In this document: positions 7,682 to 17,097 of the stretch, in pieces
Layout: each line of letters opens with the position of its first letter
Numbering within the stretch: position 1 is the first letter of the stretch
Source of the DNA: JABFWF01 sp035539135
Lineage (GTDB): Bacteria > Pseudomonadota > Gammaproteobacteria > Xanthomonadales > Xanthomonadaceae
DNA: 64,000 bases
Assembly (NCBI GenBank): GCA_035539135.1
Contig: DATLJD010000012.1
Span: 1-64,000, forward strand
Direction: 5' to 3'
Position numbers and translations under genes: made by a program
Notes under the pieces: generated by a model
What the model was told of the DNA's origin: nothing
Database searches by the model: none
Seen by the model: only the letters and a program-made list of their open reading frames with translations

Positions 7682-8575
7682 TCACCGCGCCGCCCGCTGG
7701 CTGAGGGCGACGCTGCCGAGGATTAGCAGCGCGCTCGCCGCCATCGTCGGGGTCAGCGGTTCGCCCAGCAGCAGCCACGCCCACGCGACGCCGAACACCG
7801 GGATCAGGTAGGTCACGGTGGACGCGCGGCTGGCGCCGACGCGGCCGATCAGGCGGTAGTAGAAGACGAAGGCGGCGCCGGTGCACAGCACGCCGAGGGT
7901 CGCCGCGGAGGCCCACGACGCCAGCGGCACCGCGCGCGCGGGCCACTGCGCGAGCGCGAACGGCAGGGTCAGCAGCGCCGCGCTGCCGAGCGTGGCCGCG
8001 GCGACCGCCGCCGGCGGCAGCCCGGTCAGGTGGCGGCGCACCAGGTTGATGCCGACGCCGTACAAGAAGGAGGCCCCCGCGCCCGCGGCGACGGCCGCGC
8101 CGATCGCGGCGCCCTCGGTCTTGCCGCTGGCCAGCACCACCACGCCGAGGAAGCCGACCAGCAACGCGATCGCGCGCGTGCGCCCGATCTTCTCGCCGAA
8201 GAACAGGAAGCCGACCAGCGCGGTGAACAGCACCGTCATCGCGTTGGCGATCGCGCCGATGCCGGCCGGCGCGCGCTCGGCCGCCCACGCGAACAGCAGG
8301 AACGGCGCGGCCGAGTTGATCGCGCCGATCAGCGCCAGCTTCGGCCACAGCCGCGCCGGGAACTGCGCGCGCGCCTTCCACAGGAACGGCAGCAGCACCA
8401 GCGCGCCGAGTCCGAGGCGCACCTCGACCAGCGCGGACGGGCCGAAGTCGGAAGCGGCCACGCGCATGAACAGGAAGGACGCGCCCCAGATCGCGCCGAG
8501 CACGCCGAGTTCGAGCGGAGTGAGCCAGGCGCGCGAGCGGGCGGCGGCACCAGGGGTGGCGGCAACGGTACTCAT
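7682..8575 (-). CDS. EamA/DMT-family transporter
   Basis: 297 residues with about ten hydrophobic segments in two EamA repeats, the layout of drug/metabolite exporters (RhaT/YdcZ type). Recognisable pieces are LGAIWGASFLFMRVA near the N-terminus, FTALVGFLFFGEKI in the middle and LIPVFGVAWAWLLLGEPL near the end. The substrate is unknown; amino acids or small metabolites are usual. It is divergent from the LysR-type gene across 162 bases, so that regulator is its likely controller. Confidence 0.88.
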   Translation of the reverse strand: MSTVAATPGAAARSRAWLTPLELGVLGAIWGASFLFMRVAASDFGPSALVEVRLGLGALVLLPFLWKARAQFPARLWPKLALIGAINSAAPFLLFAWAAERAPAGIGAIANAMTVLFTALVGFLFFGEKIGRTRAIALLVGFLGVVVLASGKTEGAAIGAAVAAGAGASFLYGVGINLVRRHLTGLPPAAVAAATLGSAALLTLPFALAQWPARAVPLASWASAATLGVLCTGAAFVFYYRLIGRVGASRASTVTYLIPVFGVAWAWLLLGEPLTPTMAASALLILGSVALSQRAAR

Positions 8576-8737
8576 GTCGTCGCCTCGGCCAAGGCCCGCG
8601 GCCCGTACTCAGGAATCACGAAGCGCATTTGCGTCTGTCCGGTGGCTCGCGAAGGGAGGCGCGCAGCATCGGCTCCAGCCGCCGGCCGGACAAGCGCATA
8701 CTTTGGCCGTCAGCCACAAATATCGCTTGAGGCTCGG

Positions 8738-9622
8738 ATGGCACTGCGCTCCGACTGGCTGCCCGCCCTCGCCGCCTTCGAGGCCGCGGCGCGCCACCAG
8801 AACTTCGCCCACGCCGCGGAGGAGTTGCACCTCACCGCCAGCGCGATCAGCCACCACGTGCGCCGGCTGGAGGCGCGGCTGGGCACGCCGCTGTTCCTGC
8901 GCCACGCGCGCGGCGTCGCCCTGACCGCGCCCGGGCGCCAGCTGGCCGACGCCGCCGGCAGCGCCCTGGCCGACGTCGAGTCCACCCTGCGCGGCCTGCG
9001 CGCGGGGCGCGACGGCGAGCCGCCGGTGCGGATCGCGGCCCTGCATTCGTGGACCTGCAGCTGGCTGCTGCCGCGACTGCCGTCGTTCAGCGCCGCGCAC
9101 CCGGACATCGCGGTGAGCATCGAGACCGGTTTCGCGCTGGCGCGCTTCGACGACGGCGGGCCGGACCTCGGCATCCGCCACGGCGGCGGCGAGTGGCCGG
9201 GACTGGCGGCGCAACTGCTGTTCCACGAGGAGATGTTCCCGGTGGCGTCGCCATCGCTGCCCGGCGTCGATGCATTGCGCACGCCCGAGGACATCGCGCG
9301 TGCGCCCTTGATCGGCGATGCCGCGCGGCAGGGCTGGCCGGACTGGTTCCGGCACGCGGGAGTACGCGCGACCACGGTGCGCGAGCGCTTCCGTTTCAGT
9401 GATTCGAACGCGGGGCTGATCGCCGCCTCGCTCGGCCTCGGCGTGGCGCTGGCGCGCGAGCGGATCGTCGCGCCCTTCCTGGCGGACGGCCGCCTGCGGC
9501 GGCTGCCGGGCCCGGCGCTGCGCGGGCGCTTCAGCTACTACCTGATCCACCCGACCCATCGCCGGCTGCGGCCGCCGGCGCAGGCGTTCGCGGACTGGTT
9601 GCTGGCCCAGCCGCGGGAGTAG
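8738..9622 (+). CDS. LysR-family regulator (GcvA-like)
   Basis: 294 residues. The N-terminal winged helix-turn-helix is clear: LPALAAFEAAARHQNFAHAA, then HLTASAISHHVRRLEARLG and LFLRHARGVALTAPG. A substrate-binding domain of LysR type follows (about 90-290). The GcvA-like first helix and the ATG at 8738 fix the start. The gene is divergent from the EamA transporter, the classical geometry for a LysR protein controlling its neighbour. The shared 162-base gap would hold the operator; no unambiguous T-N11-A box stands out. The effector is unknown. Confidence 0.9.
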   Translation: MALRSDWLPALAAFEAAARHQNFAHAAEELHLTASAISHHVRRLEARLGTPLFLRHARGVALTAPGRQLADAAGSALADVESTLRGLRAGRDGEPPVRIAALHSWTCSWLLPRLPSFSAAHPDIAVSIETGFALARFDDGGPDLGIRHGGGEWPGLAAQLLFHEEMFPVASPSLPGVDALRTPEDIARAPLIGDAARQGWPDWFRHAGVRATTVRERFRFSDSNAGLIAASLGLGVALARERIVAPFLADGRLRRLPGPALRGRFSYYLIHPTHRRLRPPAQAFADWLLAQPRE

Positions 9623-9626
9623 CCGG

Positions 9627-9860
9627 ACTCACCCCCACCCCAACCCTCCCCCGCTTTGCGGGGGAGGGGGCGAAGCAAAAGCTTGCCCTCACCCCGGCCC
9701 TCTCCCGCAGGCGGGAGAGGGGGAACTGCGGAGCCTTTGCCGTCACCTCTCCCGCTTGCGGGAGAGGTCGAGTGCGCAGCGCGAGGGTGAGGGGCGCCGC
9801 TGTTGGCGAAAGAATCACCCACACCCTGGCTCCTCCCCCGCTTCGCGGGGAGGAGAGAGC
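9627..9860. repeat. Cluster of dispersed GC-rich palindromic repeats
   Basis: At least four hairpins follow one another. Each has arms such as CCTCCCCCGC / GCGGGGGAGG or CCTCTCCCGC / GCGGGAGAGG and short linkers of the CCCTCACCCC type. They fill the gap between the LysR-type gene and the convergent MacB-like gene. The same family recurs at 16.99, 30.75, 47.8 and 50.8 kb. They resemble REP-type elements and may act as transcription ends. Confidence 0.85.
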
Positions 9861-9865
9861 GCGCG

Positions 9866-11082
9866 TCACTCGTAGCGCAGCGCTTCGATCGGATCCAGGC
9901 TCGCGGCCTTGGACGCCGGCATCAGGCCGAACACCACGCCTACCAGCGCCGAGAACCCGGCGGCCGCCAGCACCACCCACAACGGCACGCTGGCCGGCGG
10001 GAAGTTCGGGATCAGCGCGGCGATGCCGGCGCCGGTCGCGTAGCCGAGCACGATGCCGATCACGCCGCCGAGCAGCGCCAGCAGCGCGGCCTCCAGCAGG
10101 AACTGCACGAGGATGTCGCGGCGGGTCGCGCCAAGCGCCTTGAGGATGCCGATCTCGCGGGTGCGTTCGGTCACCGACACCAGCATGATGTTCATGATCC
10201 CGATGCCGCCCACCAGCAGCGAGATGCCGACGATGCCGCCGACCACCGCGGTGATCGTGCCGCTGATCTGGTCGAGCTTCTCCATGATCGAATCGGCGGC
10301 CTCGATCTCGAAGTCGTCGCCCTCGCCCGCCTTCAGCCCGCGGCTGGTGCGCAGCGCGCGGCGCGCGCGCTCGCGCACCGTCTCCACCTGGGTGGGATCG
10401 GCGACGGTGAACGAGGCGACCACCATCGGCGTCACCGCGTTGCCGGTCATGCTGCGCGCGACCTCGAACGGGATCACCGCGTTGTTGTCCTGGCTGAAGC
10501 CGAAGATCTCGCCCTGCGGCTCCATTACCCCGACCACCTTGAACCAGTCGCCGCCGAGCATGAAGTACTCGCCGATCGGGTCCTTGGGCAGCTTCAGCTC
10601 GTCGCGCAACTCCGCGCCGATCACCGCGACCCGGCGCCGGCCCTCGTCGTCACCGGGCACCAGGAAGCGCCCGCGCGCGGGATAGCGCGCGCGCACCGCC
10701 TGGTAGGACGAGGTCGTGCCGCGCACGTCGGGGGTGGTGGTGCGGCCCTTGTACGTTGCCTTCGCCGGCACCTGCAGGATCGGCGCGATCTCGGCGATGC
10801 CGGGCACGCGGTGGCGCAGCACCTCGATGTCCTCCGGCGTGATCGTGTTGATCTTGCCGGTGCGGAAGTTCTCGGTGTCGTTCTTCGCGTTGACGCTCAG
10901 GGTGCTGCCGCCGATGTCGGCGAACTGGCCCTTGATCGACTCCGACATGCCCTGCACCAGCGACACCACCGCGATCACGCTGGCGGTGCCGATCAGGATG
11001 CCGAGCGTGGTCAGGAAGCTGCGCATCCGGTGCGCGGCGAGGCTGGCCAGCGCCGCGCGCAGGGCTTCGGTCCAGGCGTGCA

Positions 11083-11083
<1 letters not shown>
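9866..11083 (-). CDS. MacB-like ABC transporter permease
   Basis: 405 residues. The N-terminal segment (HRMRSFLTTLGILIGTASVI) is the typical MacB first helix, followed by a periplasmic domain of about 200 residues (MacB_PCD type) and three C-terminal helices. The last part contains RTREIGILKALGATRRDIL, the FtsX-family motif. It ends DPIEALRYE, the usual terminus of this family. It forms the last gene of a four-gene operon; its start overlaps the stop of the ATPase gene by one base. Macrolide export is known for MacB, but peptides, lipoproteins or lipids are also substrates of the family. Confidence 0.92.
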
Positions 11084-11780
<697 letters not shown>

Positions 11781-11784
<4 letters not shown>

Positions 11785-13046
11785 GCGGCGTCCCCGTCGC
11801 GCTTGTCGTCGCGCTTGTCGTCGCGCTTGCCGCCGGCGTCTTCGCCGTCCTTCGCGCCGTCCTTGCCGTCGTCCTTTTCCTGCATGACCGCCTCGCCCTC
11901 GGCGAGCCGGCGCAGGGTGCGCGCGGGACCGGTAATGACGTGGTCGCCCGCCGCGAGGCCCTTGGTGATGGCCTGCCAGCGGTCGTCGGACGGACCGGTC
12001 TCGACCGCGACCTTGCGCGCCTTGCCGTCGCGCTCGACCCAGACGAAATGCTTCGCGCCCTCGCCGGCGTCGCCGCCCTCGCCCGCCTCCTCGACCACCG
12101 CTTCCACCGGCACCGCGAGCTGCGACTTGCCGTCGCCGAGATAGAGCTCGGCGCGCGCGCTCATGCCCGAGCGCAGGTTGAGCTTGTGCGCGTTGTCCAG
12201 CTGCACGCGCACCACGTAGGCCCGCGCCTGGCCCTCGATGGTCGGCGCCAGCGCGATCTTCTCCACCTTGCCGTGCAGCGCGGTGTCCGGGTACGCGACC
12301 GGGTAGACATCGACCTTCTGGCCGACCGCGACCTTGGCGATGTCGGCCTCGTCCACCTTCAGTTCCGCCAGCAGCGCGGAGGTGTCGGCGAGCTTCATCA
12401 GCTTGGCGCCGGCGAGCGCGTTGGTGGACGGGATCGCGGTCTCGCCGACCTTGATCGGCAGGTCGACGATGCGGCCGGCGATCGGCGCGCGGATCTCGGT
12501 CTTGCCGAGCTGGTCGAAGGCCTCGCCGAGCACCGCCTGCGAGCGGCGCAGCGTTTCGTTGCTGCTGGCCAGCGCCGCGCGCGCCTGCTCCAGCGCGAGG
12601 CGGTCCTCCTCCAGCCGGTTGCGGTCGATCAGCTGGTCCCGCGCCAGCGCCTGGCTGCGCGCGTACTGCGCCTCGCGCAGCTTCAGCGTGGCGCGCTGGC
12701 GCTCGATGTCGATCGTCGCCTGGCGCCGGCCGGCGGTCTCGCGGTCGATCGCGTTGCGGTAGGTCTCAGGGTCCAGCCGCAGCAGCAGCTGGCCCTTGGC
12801 GACGGTATCGCCTTCCTGCACCAGGATCTCGGTAACCTTGGCCACGACCTCGGCGGTGAGGTTGACCTCGGTGCCGTAGGCCAGGATGCCGGACGCGAGG
12901 ATGGTCGGCCGCACCGGGTGCACGGCCGCGGCCTGGATCTGGACCGGCGTGCCCTGCTCACCGCGCAGCGCGCGCACCGCGAACGGCAGCACGAGCACCG
13001 CCACGACCAGCCCTGCGGCCAGCCACTTCTTGGTCTTCGGGCTCAT
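11781..13046 (-). CDS. HlyD/MacA-family periplasmic adaptor subunit
   Basis: 421 residues. One N-terminal membrane anchor (about 8-26), then a lipoyl/barrel-sandwich half (VVAKVTEILVQEGDTVAKGQ), a long helical hairpin (about 90-180) and a second half, AGRIVDLPIKVGE, followed by beta-barrel domains. This is the adaptor that links the ABC pair to an outer-membrane channel. The last 30 residues are highly charged (K, D, G, E) and contain RDDK repeats encoded by a 12-base direct repeat at 11796-11830. The start is 5 bases from the stop of the Yip1 gene. Confidence 0.92.
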
Positions 13047-13050
13047 CGGA

Positions 13051-13728
13051 TCAGCCGGAGACGAGCGCGATCACGCCGAGCACGACCGCGGACGGGATGA
13101 TCGCGACCACGATCGCCTGTGCCCAGCTGCTGCGGGCGAAGGTCTTCCAGCCGAGCGCGAGCAGGAAGATGCTCCACAGCGACAGCAGGTCGAAACTTTC
13201 GGCGAGGCGGTTCCAGCGGTGGTCGGCGGGCAGTTGCACCAGCAGCGGATCGGCGTGGGTGAGCATCAGCGATTCCAGGGCGGTCTGCGGCGACATCGTC
13301 AGCGCGCCGACCAGTGCCACCAGCAGGCCGAGCACGCCCGGCATCGCCGACCACAGGCCCAGGCTCAGCCCCTGCCGGTAGCCGACGTCCTTGCCCGTGG
13401 CCTTGCCGGCGATCCACAGGTACAGCGCGGTCAGCGCGGAGACGACGGCGATGCCGAGCACGCCGCCGATCGCGCCGAACACGGCCATGGTGGTGGTGCC
13501 GGGCATCGCCGACTTCAGCTTCTCCAGGTCCTGCGCGCTCACGTCCGCGTTGGCGGAGGCGAACATGTGGCCGGTGTACCAGGCCGCATCCACGCGCAGG
13601 AAGTAGGCGAGGGTCAGGGCCACGCTGAGGCCGGCGAGCACCAGGAACGGCACCAGGAAGGTCGGGCGCTCGCGCAGGTCGGCGAAGGCCTTGGCCGGCT
13701 GCAGGAAGATGTCGACGAGGGTGGTCAC
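13051..13728 (-). CDS. Yip1-domain membrane protein
   Basis: 225 residues with about five membrane segments. The start MTTLVDIFLQPAKAFADLRE, ahead of the first helix, is typical of bacterial Yip1-family proteins, and a polar stretch at 60-85 precedes the second helix. The role of bacterial Yip1 proteins is unknown. Its stop lies 4 bases before the adaptor start, so it is co-transcribed with the exporter and may help assemble it; that is inference. Confidence 0.8.
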   Translation of the reverse strand: MTTLVDIFLQPAKAFADLRERPTFLVPFLVLAGLSVALTLAYFLRVDAAWYTGHMFASANADVSAQDLEKLKSAMPGTTTMAVFGAIGGVLGIAVVSALTALYLWIAGKATGKDVGYRQGLSLGLWSAMPGVLGLLVALVGALTMSPQTALESLMLTHADPLLVQLPADHRWNRLAESFDLLSLWSIFLLALGWKTFARSSWAQAIVVAIIPSAVVLGVIALVSG

Positions 13729-13867
13729 GGGCGGGTTCTTCCCTGAATGGTGGATGACCGCAGTGTGACCGAAGTCAAGATCGCGTGTACAGGTCGAAGG
13801 TCACGCCTGACGGGGGCAAGGCGGGCGGTGCCCCGGTGCGGAGCCCGCGCCCGGCGATAATCCCGCG

Positions 13868-14815
13868 ATGCCGATGACCGACACCCGCAGGGCCTTCCTG
13901 CAGATCCATTTCTGCGTGCTGCTGTGGGGCTTCACCGCCATCCTCGGCAAGCTGATCTCGCTGCCGGCGCTGCCGCTGGTGTGGTGGCGGATGCTGCTGG
14001 TGGTGGCGGCGCTGGCGCTGTTCCCGCGGGTCTGGCGCGGGCTGCGCGCGATGCCGGTGCGGCTGCGCCTGGCGTACGCCGGGATCGGCGTGCTGGTGTC
14101 GCTGCACTGGCTGACCTTCTACGGCGCGATCAAGCTGGCCAACGCCTCGGTGGGCGCGACCTGCATGGCCCTGGCGACGGTATTCACCGCGTTGGTGGAA
14201 CCGCGGCTCGCGCAGCGGCGCTTCTCGCGCGGCGAACTCGCGCTCGGGATCGCGGTGTTGCCGGGCGTCGCGCTGGTGGTCGGCGGGGTGCCGCCGGGCA
14301 TGCGCGCGGGCATCGCGGTGGGCACCCTGTCGGCGATGCTGGTGGCGCTGTTCTCCTCGCTCAACAAGCGCCTGGTCGCGCACGGCGAACCGCTGGCGAT
14401 CACCGCGCTCGAACTGGGCGCCGGCACCCTGGCGCTGAGCCTGCTGGCGCCGCTGATGCCGTGGATCTTCCCCTCCTTCGCCGGAACGCTGCTGGCGATG
14501 CCGGACGCGCGCGACCTGCTCTACCTGCTGGCGCTGTCGCTGGCCTGCACGCTGCTGCCGTTCACCCTGTCGCTGGTCGCGCTGCGGCACATGAGCGCGT
14601 TCGCCGCGCAGCTCGCGGTGAACCTCGAGCCGGTGTACGCGATCGTGCTGGCGATGCTGCTGCTGGGCGAACAGCGCGAACTGACCCTGCCCTTCTACGC
14701 GGGCGTGGCGATCATCCTCGGCGCGGTGCTGCTGTATCCGCTGCTGCTGCGGCCGCGGCGGGTCGCGCACACCGAGGTGCTGGCGACCGCGGAGGCGAAG
14801 GATTTTTCGGATTGA
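13868..14815 (+). CDS. EamA/DMT-family transporter
   Basis: 315 residues with ten predicted helices in two EamA halves; LCVLLWGFTAILGK-type N-terminus, GAIKLANASVGATCMAL in the first half and NLEPVYAIVLAMLLLGE in the second, the classic motif of the family. Only distantly similar to the EamA protein encoded at 7.7 kb. Start ATG 13868, with a second ATG two codons later. It ends convergently with the cupin gene. Substrate unknown. Confidence 0.88.
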   Translation: MPMTDTRRAFLQIHFCVLLWGFTAILGKLISLPALPLVWWRMLLVVAALALFPRVWRGLRAMPVRLRLAYAGIGVLVSLHWLTFYGAIKLANASVGATCMALATVFTALVEPRLAQRRFSRGELALGIAVLPGVALVVGGVPPGMRAGIAVGTLSAMLVALFSSLNKRLVAHGEPLAITALELGAGTLALSLLAPLMPWIFPSFAGTLLAMPDARDLLYLLALSLACTLLPFTLSLVALRHMSAFAAQLAVNLEPVYAIVLAMLLLGEQRELTLPFYAGVAIILGAVLLYPLLLRPRRVAHTEVLATAEAKDFSD

Positions 14816-14848
14816 GGCTTCGCCTGCGGCGGGCGCGCGCGGATGCGA

Positions 14849-15190
14849 TCAGCCCTTGCCCGGTCCGACCGGGTCGCCGTCGCGGTCGAACGCCGGCGGG
14901 TAATAGAAGTTGAGCGTGCGCAGCGGGGCATCGCCGTCGTTGCGGATCTCGTGGCGCTCGCCGTGCTCGATCACCAGCAGCGTGCCGGCGCGCAGGGACA
15001 CTTCGTTGTCCTCCACGATCGCCGTGCCCTCGCCCTCCACCACGTACAGCCACTGGTCCGCGCCGCGATGGCGGTTGTCCGGTCCACCCTCACGGTCGCC
15101 AGGCGCGATCGTCATCACCGCGGCCTGGCCCTCGCGCACCGTGCAGGCGACGCGGAAGCCTTCGGCGAAATCGAGCTGGTGCTGGCGCAT
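14849..15190 (-). CDS. Cupin-domain protein
   Basis: 113 residues. A single cupin fold is visible: DNRHRGADQWLYVVEGEG is motif 1 with candidate metal ligands H and E, and HGERHEIRNDGDAPL is motif 2. The ATG at 15190 is preceded by AAGGAGG. No fused regulatory domain is present, so it may be a small isomerase or dioxygenase-like protein or a binding protein. It is divergent from the DoxX gene. Confidence 0.85.
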   Translation of the reverse strand: MRQHQLDFAEGFRVACTVREGQAAVMTIAPGDREGGPDNRHRGADQWLYVVEGEGTAIVEDNEVSLRAGTLLVIEHGERHEIRNDGDAPLRTLNFYYPPAFDRDGDPVGPGKG

Positions 15191-15304
15191 GCCGGCCTCC
15201 TTGCGCCCCACCGTGCGCGGCGCGGCGTCAACGCCGCATGCAGGCGACAGCCGGCGGGTCCCCCGGCTATGCTCGCGCCGACCTTCGCCGGCCGGGGAGC
15301 CGCC

Positions 15305-15700
15305 ATGAACCAGAACGCCCAGAACGACTTCGCCCGCTTCGTGCTGCGCATCGCGCTCGGCGCGCTGGTGCTGCTGCACGGCATCGCCAAGCTGCGCGGC
15401 GGCATGGGCTACATCGAGGAGACGGTGGTCGCGCACGGCCTGCCCGCCTTCCTCGCCTACGGCGTGCTGCTGGGCGAGGTGCTCGGCCCGCTGATGCTGC
15501 TGCTCGGCCTGTACGCGCGGGTCGGCGCGGTGCTGATCGCGGTCAACATGCTGTTCGCGATCGCGCTGGTGCACATGGGCCAGCTCGGTCAGCTGGGCGA
15601 ACAGGGCGGCTGGGCGCTGGAACTGCAGGGCATGTTCCTCGCCAGCGCGGTCGCGCTGGCGTTGCTGGGGCCGGGACGCTACAGCCTCAACGGGCGCTGA
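15305..15700 (+). CDS. DoxX-family membrane protein
   Basis: 131 residues with four hydrophobic helices. It carries the DoxX-type opening FVLRIALGALVLLHGIAKL and the helix AYGVLLGEVLGPLMLLLGL, matching DoxX/YphA proteins. The start at 15305 follows GGGGAGCC. The family is linked to quinone or sulfur redox reactions and oxidative stress, but the role of this member cannot be told. A stem-loop terminator follows at 15724. Confidence 0.87.
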   Translation: MNQNAQNDFARFVLRIALGALVLLHGIAKLRGGMGYIEETVVAHGLPAFLAYGVLLGEVLGPLMLLLGLYARVGAVLIAVNMLFAIALVHMGQLGQLGEQGGWALELQGMFLASAVALALLGPGRYSLNGR

Positions 15701-15723
15701 CGCGTCATCGAACCCCGGAAAGC

Positions 15724-15749
15724 ACAAGCCCCGCGCAGGCGGGGCTTGT
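15724..15749. terminator. Stem-loop between convergent genes
   Basis: A perfect 11-base stem ACAAGCCCCGC / GCGGGGCTTGT around a 4-base loop. It lies between the convergent DoxX and bTHX genes and can serve both. There is no long T run on the + strand. Confidence 0.65.
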
Positions 15750-15783
15750 CGCATCGGATTGCGCCGTCGCCGGCGCGCGCCGC

Positions 15784-15972
15784 TTATTCCTTCGCCGCTT
15801 TCTTCGCGACGACCTTCTTCGCCGGGGCCTTGGCCACGGTGCGGGTCGCGGCCTTCTTCACCACCGGCGCGCGGCTGGTGCCGGTCGCCTTGGCTTCGGC
15901 CTTCGGGCGCGCGTTGCCATAGCTGGCGTTGTAGCGCTTGCCCTTGGCGGTCTTGCGGTCGCCCTTGCCCAT
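15784..15972 (-). CDS. 30S ribosomal protein bTHX with Ala/Lys-rich tail
   Basis: 62 residues. The first 24 match the bTHX family (MGKGDRKTAKGKRYNASYGN then ARPK), a small basic peptide that sits in the head of the 30S subunit. The remaining 38 residues are low-complexity K/A/V/T sequence ending KKAAKE, similar to histone H1-like tails and not needed for the core fold. ATG at 15972 follows AGGAG. The gene is convergent with DoxX and stands alone. Confidence 0.85.
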   Translation of the reverse strand: MGKGDRKTAKGKRYNASYGNARPKAEAKATGTSRAPVVKKAATRTVAKAPAKKVVAKKAAKE

Positions 15973-16196
15973 CGAGTTGCTCCTGAGTCTGCGTGAGTCC
16001 GCGGCGCGGACGAAGTGCGGCATTTTACATGCGAAAGCCATCGCTGGCCGGCCGCCGCCGCATCCCGCGTGGAAAGGGATGGCCGCGCACGAAGCGCGGT
16101 CCCGCGCGGACGCGCGGGGGCTCCACCGGAACACGGAACCGCGCGAACGAATCGCCTTTCAGGACACCCGGCCACGGACGGCCGGCCCCGGGCCGC

Positions 16197-16607
16197 TCAG
16201 GGCGCGGCCGGCTGCAGGCCGCTCAGGCGCAGGTTGGTCAGGTGCGCGACGCCCACCAGGGTGCCGCCGAGCGTCATCGTCACCGCATGCGCGATGGTCT
16301 GGGTGTGCAACGGCGCCGCCAGCAGTCCCAACCACAGCACCGCCAGGCCGGGCAGCAGCAGCGCCAGCGCGCGCCCGACCCGGTGCCGGCGGTAGCCGAG
16401 CACCAAGGTCACCACGCCGAGCAGGGTCGCGAAGACCACGAAGCCGAGTTCGAACGCCTCGCTGCTCCACAGCGCGATCCCGAGCGCGGGCAGCACCGCG
16501 ATCGCCAGCGGCAGCAGCGCGCAGTGCAGCGCGCAGAGCAGCGAGCCGGCCGCGCCGAGGCGGTCGAGCAGGGGCGACGGCTTCGGGCGGGCGCAGGCGT
16601 GCGGCAT
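16197..16607 (-). CDS. MerC-domain membrane protein
   Basis: 136 residues with four membrane helices. The MerC signature is visible: GAAGSLLCALHCALLPLA, with a paired C-x-x-H-C in the first helix, and PLHTQTIAHAVTMTLGG near the end. MerC carries mercury or other soft metals, but chromosomal members in this group often sit under zinc control. There are no other mer genes here. A 13-base palindrome directly before the start (16610-16622) points to repression by a metal sensor. Confidence 0.85.
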   Translation of the reverse strand: MPHACARPKPSPLLDRLGAAGSLLCALHCALLPLAIAVLPALGIALWSSEAFELGFVVFATLLGVVTLVLGYRRHRVGRALALLLPGLAVLWLGLLAAPLHTQTIAHAVTMTLGGTLVGVAHLTNLRLSGLQPAAP

Positions 16608-16609
16608 TC

Positions 16610-16622
16610 GTTACATTGTAAC
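16610..16622. promoter_or_regulatory. Palindromic operator candidate before merC-like gene
   Basis: GTTACATTGTAAC is a 13-base near-perfect palindrome ending 3 bases before the ATG of the MerC-like gene. Proteobacterial Zur operators have the core GTTATA-N-TATAAC, which this matches at eight of twelve arm bases. Blocking the start region would be an efficient zinc-dependent repression; the assignment is inference. Confidence 0.5.
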
Positions 16623-16708
16623 AATCCGCGGGAACGGCGCCAGTGCCACGCGCGGCCGTTCACGCCGCGCGGCCTAGGCTGGGACCCGAAATCCCAGCGG
16701 AGGCCGCC

Positions 16709-16981
16709 ATGACCCGTGCCTTCACCCGCCAGAGCCACCCCGACATGGGGCAGCCGTTGCCCACCACGCAGCCCCTGCCGGCGGGACCGCCGCCCGCCGA
16801 TCTCGGCAGCGCGCGGCTGGCCGCGCTGCGCGACCGGCTCACCGCGACGGAGCGGCAGCTGCAGGCGATCGCGCCTGGAGCGCCGGGCGCGCGCGATGAG
16901 CGCGCCGCGCTGGAGACGGAAATCCGGGAGTTGCAGGCGCGGATCGCGCAGGCCGGCAGCGGAGAGAAGGGGGCGGACTGA
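16709..16981 (+). CDS. Small coiled-coil hypothetical protein
   Basis: 90 residues. Start ATG 16709 follows GGAGG. A proline-rich N-terminal third (PLPTTQPLPAGPPP) is followed by a heptad-like helical half (ARLAALRDRLTATERQLQ, then a second helix ELQARIAQAG), so a coiled-coil dimer is likely. No family recognised. It is divergent from merC-like and is followed by palindromic repeats. Confidence 0.6.
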   Translation: MTRAFTRQSHPDMGQPLPTTQPLPAGPPPADLGSARLAALRDRLTATERQLQAIAPGAPGARDERAALETEIRELQARIAQAGSGEKGAD

Positions 16982-16989
16982 CGCCGGGC

Positions 16990-17090
16990 GCTTGCCCTCA
17001 CCCCAGCCCTCTCCCGCAAGCGGGAGAGGGGGAACGACCCGGACGCGCTTGCCCTCACCCCAGCCCTCTCCCGCAAGCGGGAGAGGGGGC
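16990..17090. repeat. Two direct copies of the dispersed palindromic repeat
   Basis: Each copy contains CTTGCCCTCACCCCAGCC and the hairpin CTCTCCCGCAAGCGGGAGAG; the copies are 57 bases apart and nearly identical. They fill the gap between the coiled-coil gene and the convergent slyD gene. Confidence 0.85.
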
Positions 17091-17097
17091 ACGTATG

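Noticed and set aside
15858..16175. Alternative long starts for the bTHX gene
   Set aside because: The conserved core MGKGDRKT begins at 15972 with a good ribosome site.
16610..16622. Full mercury-resistance operon
   Set aside because: Only a MerC-like gene is present; no merR, merT, merP or merA is found near.
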